From Actinoplanes sandaracinus (GTDB taxonomy: Bacteria; Actinomycetota; Actinomycetes; Mycobacteriales; Micromonosporaceae), in NCBI RefSeq assembly GCF_030009775.1, contig NZ_JASCTH010000001.1:248001-312000 (forward strand): a stretch of 64,000 nucleotides of DNA, read 5' to 3'. The notes beneath the pieces are model-generated. The model saw only the letters and a list, made by a program, of their open reading frames with translations. It did not search any database and was not told the origin of the DNA. Shown here one piece after another: positions 27,344-34,808 of this stretch. Within the stretch, counting starts at the first letter, position 1, and each line of letters begins with the position of its first letter. The position numbers and the translations under genes are program-made.

Positions 27344-27814
27344 TCACCTCGACGGCGGGGAGTCGAGGGTGATCTCGTACAGGTCGTCGTCCTCGGCATC
27401 GGCGGCCATCTGGTCCAGTGCTCGGCGGCGTTCGGTGCGGGTGCGTTCGGAGTAGTCGAGGATGTCACGCAGCAGGACTCGTCGGTGCCGGCCGCGCAGG
27501 CTGTGCGGGATCTCGCCGTCGGTGAGCAGGCGGACCAGCGTGGGTCGTGAGATGTTGAGCAGGTCAGCGGCTTCTTGGGTGGTCAGCATCGTGTTGTGCG
27601 GGGCGATCGAGATGGCCATGCCCTGGGACAGGGCGCCGACGACGTCGCGCAGTAGTTCGTAGAGCTCGGCCGGGATGTCGAGCTGCGATCCGTCCGGGCC
27701 CACCAGCTTCGCTAGGGCGGGAGTCTGGGCCTCGGCCAGACCGCGCGCGAAGCGCACCAGGTCGGCGGGGTTTTCGGGTGGCAGAACGGTCCGTTCACGC
27801 AGTGTGCTCGACAT
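27344..27814 (-). CDS. Excisionase-type HTH antitoxin
   Basis: This is 156 aa from ATG 27814. Residues about 92-140 are a winged HTH of the excisionase/MerR-like type: LTTQEAADLLNISRPTLVRLL, then LRGRHRRVLLRDILDY. The N-terminal 90 residues are helical and may dimerise. The C-terminal acidic tail (AADAEDDDLYEITLD) is a likely toxin-binding segment. It precedes the PIN toxin by nine nt and probably represses their shared promoter (27815-27850). Confidence 0.8.
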   Translation of the reverse strand: MSSTLRERTVLPPENPADLVRFARGLAEAQTPALAKLVGPDGSQLDIPAELYELLRDVVGALSQGMAISIAPHNTMLTTQEAADLLNISRPTLVRLLTDGEIPHSLRGRHRRVLLRDILDYSERTRTERRRALDQMAADAEDDDLYEITLDSPPSR

Positions 27815-27852
27815 GAAGCCAGAGTACCTCTATTCGAAAAATCCGAAACTTG

Positions 27853-28497
27853 CTACGGCCTGACGAAGCCCAGTGCCCGGTACCCGGGCATACGGCGCTG
27901 CAGCGAAACGGCAAGAATCGGCGTCGCCGGGTCGTGGTAGTCGTGTACCTCCGCGACGTCCTTGCCGGACGCCGCTCGGATGACCCGGCCGGCGCACTGG
28001 ACCAGGAGGCCGTCGAAGGAGATCGGCCCGGCCAGGAACAAGGTGTCGAGTACGGGTGCGTCGAAACCCTCGCCGATGAACGGCGTGGTGCCGATGACCA
28101 GGATCCCGTCGCCGACCTTCGCCTCACGATGGCAGCTCGCCACGATCCCCGACGAGCGCAGATCCACCTTCCGGACCACCACCGCCACCCCGAGAACCTC
28201 GGCCTCGAACGGCACCGCCAGATCGCCCTCAATCATGGCAAACAGGCCACTGAGCTGCTCATGCTCGTCGTAGCAGTCCACAACCGCCTCGGCAACCAAG
28301 GCATCGAGCTCGGCATCACTGAGCGAAGGCACCCGCGCAGGACAGAGAACCACCTTCGGCGCTTCGCCAGCAGCCGACGACAGCGAACCACTGGACTGTG
28401 GTTCGCATGCAAGATGAACGTGGGCCGGACGTTGCACAATGCGAACCACTTGACCGTCGTCGCCGTTGACCCGCTGCCAGGACGTTGACCAGCTCAC
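27853..28497 (-). pseudogene. Chimeric remnant: CcbP-like calcium-binding N-part joined to SF2 helicase C-terminus
   Basis: The open frame encodes 214 aa made of unrelated pieces. Residues 1-48 overlap repeat copy B and have no protein-like character. Residues about 50-125 (PSLSDAELDALVAEAVVDCY, then LAVPFEAEVLGV) resemble small CcbP-like calcium-binding proteins, cut before their usual end. From residue 126 the sequence is the last part of an SF2 helicase: VIGTTPFIGEGFDAP and LLVQCAGRVIRAASGK (motifs V and VI), ending MPGYRALGFVRP as in helicases of TOTE-type loci. The helicase N-terminus is absent. It is probably a deletion fusion, not a working enzyme. Confidence 0.6.
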
Positions 28498-28501
28498 GGG
28501 G
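28422..28501 (+). repeat. Dispersed repeat, copy B
   Basis: This is close to copy A through GGGCCGGACGTTGCACAATG and ends GACCAGCTCACGGGG. Copies B and C also share about 35 bp upstream. In B that part contains a perfect 9-bp hairpin, GCGAACCAC/GTGGTTCGC (28383-28391 with 28398-28406). The repeat's own GCGAACCAC can pair with the same GTGGTTCGC arm, so two alternative stems are possible. Confidence 0.8.
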
Positions 28502-28561
28502 CAGAAAATCGCGGCCGGAGTAGGCTGACCACTGATCGCCGAACCGCGCTAGGGTGGCCAC

Positions 28562-28774
28562 ATGGCCGAATCTCGCACGATAACGGTGCCGGTCGTCGTG
28601 GAGCGCGACGAGGACGGCGTGTGGTGCGCCCACGCCCAACTGCGCCCTGGCCTGGGCGCGCACGGCGAAGGCGACACCGAGGAAGCCGCACTCGAGGATC
28701 TCCGCGAGGCGCTGACCGGCCTCATTGAGGAGTTCGGCGTACCTCGCGAGCTCTCCATCACCGTCGCGGCCTGA
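28562..28774 (+). CDS. hicB: HicB-family antitoxin
   Basis: This is 70 aa from ATG 28562. The VPVVVERDEDGVWCAHAQLR strand pair and GHGEGDTEEAALEDLREALTG helix form the partial RNase-H-like HicB fold, which blocks the HicA active site. It is short and lacks a C-terminal HTH, so DNA binding must come from another surface. The stop overlaps the start of hicA (TGATG), giving coupled translation with antitoxin first. Confidence 0.85.
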   Translation: MAESRTITVPVVVERDEDGVWCAHAQLRPGLGAHGEGDTEEAALEDLREALTGLIEEFGVPRELSITVAA

Positions 28775-28992
28775 TGCCTCCGCTTCCATCCCTCTCCGGC
28801 ACCCGCATCGTCCGCGCATTGGAGCGGCATGGCTTCAAGGTCGCAAGAGTGGCCGGCAGCCACCACATCATGCGACACCCGGACGGACGTGGAACCACCT
28901 TGCCAGTGCACGGCAACCGCGACGTCGCCAAAGGAACCCTGCGCGGCATTCTCAACGACGTCGGCATGACGATCGACCAACTCGCCCCCTGA
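28774..28992 (+). CDS. hicA: HicA-family mRNA interferase toxin
   Basis: This is 72 aa from ATG 28774. The double-stranded-RNA-binding-like fold of HicA is visible: GTRIVRALERHGFKVARVAG, then SHHIMRHPDGRGTTLPVHG, and a final helix DVAKGTLRGILNDVG. The catalytic His is in the GSHH motif (residues 28-31). Length and motif spacing are normal, so the toxin should be active and need HicB. Confidence 0.9.
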   Translation: MPPLPSLSGTRIVRALERHGFKVARVAGSHHIMRHPDGRGTTLPVHGNRDVAKGTLRGILNDVGMTIDQLAP

Positions 28993-29130
28993 TCTCGTCC
29001 TCTCCCAGGACGGATGCACCGCAACCGCGGCGCTCGGAGGCCGATCCAGCAAGACGATCAAGAGGTCAACCGCTCCCGCACATCCAGCCGACGCGGTCCC
29101 CACTGGAACGCGACCCTTACTCTCGCGATA

Positions 29131-29328
29131 ATGACCTTCGATGCGCTCTCGGACGTTGAACTACAACGCTTCGAACACGACGTCCTCCACCGGCCCGAGA
29201 AAGCGCGGAAGACGCTGACCAAGTGGGCTGGCCTTGTGTGGTACGAGGATAGGTACGGCGAGCGATATGGCGTCCCGTCCCCGGACTCATCCGGCGCTGC
29301 CTCACTCGTGAACGTCTCCATGCGGTGA
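29131..29328 (+). CDS. Possible small hypothetical protein
   Basis: This is 65 aa from ATG 29131. The sequence MTFDALSDVELQRFEHDVLH, then KTLTKWAGLVWYEDRYGERY, is not low complexity and its codons resemble local genes, but there is no clear ribosome-binding site and I do not recognise a family. It may be the remains of a longer gene. The chance-frame alternative cannot be excluded. Confidence 0.3.
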   Translation: MTFDALSDVELQRFEHDVLHRPEKARKTLTKWAGLVWYEDRYGERYGVPSPDSSGAASLVNVSMR

Positions 29329-29694
29329 TAAGAGCCAGGCTGCCCCATCTCGACTCCGAGATCGGCAACGGGCGATCATGTGACTGCCGCTATCTGAAGC
29401 ATCCCGCGCATCACGAGGCACCGTCATTCGCCGCCAGCATCAACGCCCCACTCCCAACCCAGCACGATCGCCGTCGGCTCGTTCATCAGCGGCTGCACAG
29501 GGCCAAGCCGTAGGGAACCACAGCCCGGCCACTGGGCTGTGGTTCACATGCAAGATCAACGTGGGCTGGACGTGGCACCATGCGAACCACACCGTCGTCA
29601 TTCCCGGCCACCCATTGCTGGGGCGTTTGACCAGCTCACGGACTATACGGACGCGCCATGACGGGTGATATCGGCGGTCGTCACGTGGCCGGAG
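29329..29694. other. Intergenic stretch with hairpin and repeat copy C
   Basis: No gene is convincing here. The stretch contains a perfect 12-bp inverted repeat, GAACCACAGCCC/GGGCTGTGGTTC (29515-29526 with 29534-29545), directly upstream of dispersed repeat copy C, and the 3' flank of the helicase-domain pseudogene. Confidence 0.6.
29563..29642 (+). repeat. Dispersed repeat, copy C
   Basis: This begins GGGCTGGACGTGGCACCATG, shares GCGAACCAC and ends GACCAGCTCACGG. The 12-bp perfect hairpin 18 nt upstream repeats the GAACCAC/GTGGTTC theme of copy B, so the unit is probably a larger structured element whose conserved core is the 78-80 bp listed here. Confidence 0.8.
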
Positions 29695-31784
29695 TCAGCG
29701 GTGGCCGAGCAACTTTCGTGCCATCGTCGCCGGATCTTCGAGTGCAGGCATAGGAAACACCTCGCCCGTATCGGCTTGGGGTGGCGGCGGCGGTGCGACG
29801 CGGCGACGTTGCGGAACCTCGATCACCGGGCTGCCATCAGCACGGACGCCCGAGGGCGCATACCCCGCCGCGCGCAGCGCGGCGAGCGTGTCGGCCTGTG
29901 GCTTGGCGCTGACCAGTACGGTCGGGGCGAGCCGGACCAGGGCCAGGGCCCGCAGTGAGCGGGTGTTGAGGATCTCGGTCAGCAGGGTCTCGTCGTCGCT
30001 GCACAGACAGCAACCGGCAGCACGCACCTGGACCCGGCCGTGCCGGCGGGCTACGTCCTCGATGAGATAGGTCAGGGCCTGCGGCACACGGCCGCCCTCG
30101 GCCGCCTCGGTGAGACGCGCGATCAGGTCCTCCGAGCCGCACCCGGCATCGAGGGCGGCGCGGACGCTTGCCGGAGAGAAGCGCCAGGTCCAGGCCCCGC
30201 TGCGAGCTTCTGGTGTGGCGATGCCGTCGAGCAGGGTGAGAAGACCCGCCGATGGGGTGCCGGTCACCACCGCGGTGAGGTCGTTCTGCAACAAGACGGA
30301 GTCGCGGGACCGGGGCAGCATCGTTTCGGCGTGCCCGCGGGCGGCCTCATGGCCACCGTGGAACAGGGCACGGCGAGCGAGGTCACCGTGCCATGGGCGA
30401 GCAGAGCCAGCCGGTGCGCTTCCCGCCAGATCCCTGTGACGTATCGCTCCAGGTCATCGTCGCTGTGGTCGGTCAGGACGGGGCTCTCCCAGCTCAGTCG
30501 TGCCGCGAGGGCGCCGGGATCGATGGATTGTCCTTCCGGAACGACGCCGAGGAGAGTACGCATGGTGAGGGCGCGCAGGCCGGTCAGGATCAGTTCCTCC
30601 TCCTCGTCCCAGTACAGGACGCGGGCGGAGGGCCCGGTCGGATCGGGCGGCGCGAGCGGAGAGGCGGGCATGGTCAGCCAGTCCTTGATGACGTCGAGTA
30701 ACTGGTCGGCGGGCTCGGCGCCCGCGAACCCGTCGTAGGCCGTCGACGGTGTGAGGCCGGCCTGCGATGCCTCAGTCAACCCGCCTGCCGCGAGCAGTTC
30801 GACGGTCAGACGGGTACGGTCCTCGTCCTGACCGGATGCCTTCGCGAGCCGGCGCAACTCACGCACACCGAGGCCACCCGTCTTGAGCAGCGGGACCGGG
30901 CCCGCGCTCATCGCTTCGACCACCGCGGTGACCGCCGCGAGAGTCTCCGTCGCGGCGGCCGCCGCCTCCCGCTCCACGAGCGCCGGATCGATCGGCTCGA
31001 GCGGCATCACCGGCGGCCGCGGCCGAAACGGAGCCCTGAAGTCCTCACGCAGGGCAAGAGCGACCTCACGTGGCATCTCGTTGACGTTCCACATCGAACG
31101 TACAAGCAGCCCACGCTCAACAGCCCACGGCAGCACCATCCCGGGCGAGCCGAACACCACCCCCGGCCGGCCAAAGAGAGAGTCCGACTGCCGCGCCAGG
31201 TCGTCGAGCTGACCGCGGACCTCGGCAGGCGCCTCGGCCACGAGCCGACGCACATTCTCCGACTCGGCCAGCCAACCGGCGAGCGCCGTGATCAACTCGT
31301 CTTTACCTCGCCCCGTGGCGGAAATGCCGTACAGCTTCGCCAGCTTTCGCAACTCGGTCATGTTCCGCGTGACGAGAAGGTCAGCGGCACCGGCCCCGAG
31401 TTCCAGCGGATGCGGCCACATCTCGCTCAGGTGAGCTGCGGCAAGGCCGCCGGCCCTCGGCCAGACGAGAACGAGTGCCGTGAGCCGCCGCAGCGCCTCC
31501 GCCAGGTCCGCATCATCTTCCGGTACACCCAACAGCCCCGCGAGCCGCACCGTGGTGCAGCAGTCACCCAGTGCGGCAGCAGCCTCGCCCACCTGCAACT
31601 GCGGCAAGGCAAGCAACGCGCAGGCCGCCGCCATCGACGAGGGATGCAGCAGACGTTCGGCGAGCTTGTCGACGGTCTTGGGAACAGGTTCGATGGTCGC
31701 GTCACGCCGCGTCGCAACGAGGCCAGCGAGCTGGTCTTCAGTCAGCGTACGAAGGTGGGCGGCAAGCATGGCGTGAGAGGACAC
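29695..31784 (-). pseudogene. XPB/Ssl2-like helicase-domain protein, split by a frameshift
   Basis: Two overlapping frames form one protein of about 697 aa. The first (start ATG 31784) reads MSSHAMLAAHLRTLTEDQLA and runs to HRLALLAHGTVTSLA, then degenerates. The second supplies ALFHGGHEAARGHAETMLPR and SRDSVLLQNDLTAVVTG to the stop at 29695. They join if one base is restored near 30371-30375, where the plus strand reads GGCACGGCGAGCGA. The family (helicase C-terminal domain beside XPB) includes the conserved WRFSPASVRAALDAG and IEDVARRHGRVQVRAAG segments. It is either a one-base deletion mutation or a sequencing error. Confidence 0.75.
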
Positions 31785-32052
31785 GCCGCCAACCTACGGG
31801 CTGGCGGGACCGTGACCGACGTCCCGAACCTCGAACGAGGGATTGTGTCGCATGAATCCCGGTGCAGACGCCTCGCGCCGGATAGTGTCGGCCCTGCCCC
31901 ACGCCTGCCATCGAGCCAGCTACCGGGCGTCGTACACGTACGGAATGCTCACGCCGTGGCCGGCCCGGAGACGTCGAAAGCTTCCGCGGGCGCCGCAGCC
32001 GTCTCCGCCGTACAGCCGCGAACCCTCGATCGTGAACGCCCCATGCTCGGCT

Positions 32053-32367
32053 TCAGGCGATCTGCCGAAGGTCGCTGCCGTAATCGAAGATGATCCGCAT
32101 CCGGGCACCCAGCGCCCGCGCATACCGGCTCAGCGTCGCCACCTCATTGACATCAAGGTCGCCGTTCTCGATCTGGCTCACTCGCCCCGGCGAGACACCC
32201 ATGAGCTCAGCCACCTGCTTCTGAGTCAGCCCCAGGCGCTTGCGCTCTTCGGCCAGATGAAACGCACTGACCCAGGCCTCGGTCCGGGCTCGCTCCCGCT
32301 CGATGGCTTCGTCGTCCCCGTCGTGCAGCTCCGCACGGAGGTCCTCCCAATCGTGGAACTCGCTCAT
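32053..32367 (-). CDS. higA: XRE-family antitoxin (HigA-like)
   Basis: This is 104 aa from ATG 32367. A helical N-terminus (EAIERERARTEAWVSAFHLA) precedes a complete XRE HTH (KRLGLTQKQVAELMGVSPGR, VSQIENGD) and a short strand-rich tail (MRIIFDYGSDLRQIA). It overlaps the toxin stop by four nt. Order is toxin then antitoxin, as in HigBA modules. The HTH should autorepress the operon from the promoter at 32766-32771. Confidence 0.85.
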   Translation of the reverse strand: MSEFHDWEDLRAELHDGDDEAIERERARTEAWVSAFHLAEERKRLGLTQKQVAELMGVSPGRVSQIENGDLDVNEVATLSRYARALGARMRIIFDYGSDLRQIA

Positions 32368-32759
32368 GAGCTCTCCCTACGCTTTCTCTCCGCAGCGAGC
32401 CAACCCTCGTACGCTGTCTCGGCGATCGGAATCGCCGTCCGGTACCACCGAGTCCAATCGCCTGCCTTGTTCCCAGCCACCAGCAGCACCGCCTGCGACC
32501 AGGGATCGAACACGAACAACACCCGGATCGCGACATCCCGGCCCGACCTCGGCCGCAGCTCCTTGAGGTTGCCGATGCTCGATCCCTGCAACGTGTCGAC
32601 CAGCGGGCGTCCCAGACCTGGCCCGATCTCAGCGAGCATGTCGATGGCGACGTTCACCGAACGGTAGACATCCGGGTCGGACTGCCGTAATGCTCGCAGC
32701 CATTCCCGCACGTCACCCGTGGTCTTGATCGACCATCGACGCGGTGAACCCTCAGGCAT
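32364..32759 (-). CDS. higB: RelE/HigB-like toxin (Gp49 type)
   Basis: This is 131 aa from ATG 32759 (MPEGSPRRWSIKTTGDVREW). The longer frame to 32810 is unlikely because 32759 lies six nt after a good -10 box. Typical features are the helix DMLAEIGPGLGRPLVDTLQG, KELRPRSGRDVAIRVLFVFD and LLVAGNKAGDWTRWYRTAI, the signature of phage-derived Gp49/HigB ribosome-dependent RNases. Length is normal and no key region is missing. Confidence 0.85.
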   Translation of the reverse strand: MPEGSPRRWSIKTTGDVREWLRALRQSDPDVYRSVNVAIDMLAEIGPGLGRPLVDTLQGSSIGNLKELRPRSGRDVAIRVLFVFDPWSQAVLLVAGNKAGDWTRWYRTAIPIAETAYEGWLAAERKRRESS

Positions 32760-32765
32760 GACCTG

Positions 32766-32771
32766 ACTATA
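32766..32771 (-). promoter_or_regulatory. Probable -10 box of a leaderless higBA promoter
   Basis: On the minus strand TATAGT is followed by CAGGTC and then ATG of higB. With transcription starting about seven nt after the hexamer, the mRNA would begin at the start codon, a common arrangement in actinomycetes. No convincing -35 box is seen at 16-18 nt. Confidence 0.45.
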
Positions 32772-32847
32772 GCTCGGACTAAACACCGACACGCGATTTG
32801 CGCAATGCATCAGTTGGCCTACACGGAGTTGCTAGTCAACGAGTTGT

Positions 32848-32925
32848 GGGCCGGACGTTGCACCATGCGAACCACACCACGGCCGTCGCCGGCAGCCCAC
32901 TACCGGGGCGTTTTACCAGCTCACG
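32848..32925 (+). repeat. Dispersed repeat, copy D
   Basis: This reads GGGCCGGACGTTGCACCATG, then CGAACCAC, then CGGGGCGTTTTACCAGCTCA. It lies upstream of higBA and 107 bp from the left end of the IS701 element. It lacks the upstream GAACCAC hairpin seen in copies A-C, but shares the core. Confidence 0.8.
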
Positions 32926-33032
32926 CCGCATTCAGGATGGAATGTGAGCGGGTCGGAGCGCGCCCTGAGGGCCGTTCGTGGCATCCGGCCATTCCGGCAT
33001 CCGCTGATGGATCAAGCCTTAGAACAGCCTAT

Positions 33033-34539
33033 TACGGCAGCCGCCATTAGCAGTCTGACCTGCTGGGATGCGGTGGGGGTGGTGTCCGACATGGACGCAG
33101 CCGCCTGTTGATCATGTGTTTGTGAGGACAACAGGATCGAAGGCGGCTGCTGCTGCCAGGATAGAGGCTGAGCGAACGGTCGGAGCACGGGCCGTGCTGT
33201 TGGAGCTGGTGCGGCCGTGTTTCGCCCGGACGCAGACCTGGCAGCACGCCGGCCGGTACGTGTCGGCGCTGGTCAGCGAGATCCCGAAACGCAACGGGTG
33301 GACCATCGCGGAGCAGGTCGGCGACCGTACGCCCGATCGGACACAGCGGCTGCTCAACCGGGCGGTCTGGGACGCGTCGGCGGTGATGGGCCGGGTCCGC
33401 CGGTTCGCCGTGGACGGCCTGGATACCGTGGCCGACCGCAGGCGACGCCGGGGGCTGCGGATCGCCGCTTTGGACGAGACCGGCCAGCAGAAGGCCGGTA
33501 CCGCGACGGCCGGGGTGAAACGGCAGTACCTGGGCTGTGCGAGCCGGATCGCCAACGGCATCAACACCGTGCACCTGTCGTACGTGCGAGAACGCACCGG
33601 GCATGCGCTGATCGGCGCCCGGCAGTGGATCCCCGATGAGCAGATCGCTGATCCGACGGTCACGGCATCGATGGGTTTGCCCGCTGACCTGGAGTTTCGT
33701 ACCAAAGGCCAGCTGGCCATCGACCTGTGCACCGACGCGTACGCCGTCGGTGTCCGGTTCGATGTCGCCTGCGGCGACGAGGTGTACGGCAACTGCACCG
33801 CGCTGCGGGAGTTCTTCGAACAACATGACCAGGCGTACGTGCTGCGGGTGGCGTCCACCTTCATGCTCGCGCTGAACCCGCAACCCCGGCTGACCTGCGC
33901 GAAGGCTGTCACCCTGCTACTGGCCGACGACCGTCGGTGGGAGATCCGCTCGGCCGGCGCAGGCTCCAAGGGGCAGCGCTGGTACGCCTGGGCGTGGATT
34001 GCGACCGTCTCACCACGGCACCACCTGCTGGTCCGCCGCCACCTGCGCTCCGGTGAGCTGGCCTTCCACTACTGCTACGTGCCCGCAGGACAGATCCTGA
34101 CCAAGGCCCGGCTGGTACGTGCCGCCGGGCTGCGCTGGCCAGTCGAGGAGGATTTCGAGTTCGCCAAGGACTCCTTCGGCCTGGACCAATGCCAGGCCCG
34201 GCTGCACACCGCCATCGCCCGGCACACCGTGCTGGTCATGGCCGCCCTGGCGATCTGTGCCGTCGCCGCCGCCAGCTCAAAGACCGCACCGACACCCAGG
34301 CTCCTTCACCGAACACCCCGGGCCAGCGACCACCCGCCGAGCCCGGCATGATCCCGCTGACGGTTCCCGAGACCAAACGACTACTGGCCGCAGCACTGCG
34401 CCAGCCGAAACCAGCCGACCACGACATCCACTGGCGCAACTGGCGTCGCCGTCACCAGGCCCGAGCACGCTGGTTCCACCAACGCGCACGCCTCCGGCGA
34501 GAGTATGTCCTGGCCAGCTAGCAAATGGCGGCTGCCGTA
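33033..34539 (+). mobile_element. IS701-family insertion sequence with CTAT target duplication
   Basis: Terminal inverted repeats TACGGCAGCCGCCATTAGC (left) and TACGGCAGCCGCCATTTGC (right, reverse strand) bound a 1507-bp element. The 4-bp CTAT occurs immediately outside both ends (33029-33032 and 34540-34543), the target-site duplication size of the IS701 family. One transposase reading frame fills the element. The target site lies just upstream of a small zinc-ribbon gene. Confidence 0.85.
33116..34521 (+). pseudogene. IS701-family transposase, frameshifted near its C-terminus
   Basis: This starts at GTG 33116 (VFVRTTGSKAAAAARIEAER). The DDE-type catalytic residues are visible: Asp in ALDETGQQKAG, Asp in CGDEVYGN, and Glu in WPVEEDFEFAKDSFGLDQ. 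The frame ends early at 34351 after AAASSKTAPTP. An overlapping frame supplies the expected family C-terminus (QLKDRTDTQ ... LRREYVLAS) to 34521. A one-base indel near 34264-34276 in a GCC repeat explains the break. The catalytic core is intact, so loss of the roughly 80-aa tail, not of the DDE site, would inactivate it. Confidence 0.8.
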
Positions 34540-34573
34540 CTATGATCCATATCAATGACGGATCGGAGGAACG

Positions 34574-34747
34574 ATGTATCCCGCTGAGATTGACCCGTCC
34601 CTTACTTGTCCGGGAACAGGACAAAAGGGAAACGTGGAATTTCAGACCGGCGGCGACGATTGGTACGTAGAATGCCCGGTTTGCGGCATGACGTGGGCGG
34701 GTGGTAACGACACGGTCGAGCCTCACGAGGACTGGCGAACTCGCTGA
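34574..34747 (+). CDS. Small zinc-ribbon-like protein
   Basis: This is 57 aa from ATG 34574, preceded by GGATCGGAGGAACG, a strong ribosome-binding site. Cys residues occur as a single LTCPG near the start and as ECPVCGMTW in the middle, fitting a zinc ribbon with one Cys pair seen clearly. The acidic C-terminus ends EPHEDWRTR. The insertion sequence ends 35 bp upstream. TATGAT at 34541-34546 could be the -10 box, and the IS now separates it from its original upstream region. Confidence 0.6.
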   Translation: MYPAEIDPSLTCPGTGQKGNVEFQTGGDDWYVECPVCGMTWAGGNDTVEPHEDWRTR

Positions 34748-34808
34748 GGCTGTTCCGGAACCGAACAGGAGCCGCAGGCAACCGATCCGACAGTTGCACG
34801 GGAACAGG

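Noticed and set aside
31785..32052. Small minus-strand frame MRGRWVPGCG... between the XPB-like and higA genes
   Set aside because: It overlaps higA in another frame, and the remaining 268-bp gap shows no convincing start or family.
26579..32925. CRISPR array
   Set aside because: The GAACCAC-containing repeats are kilobases apart, imperfect and not separated by uniform spacers; no cas genes are present.
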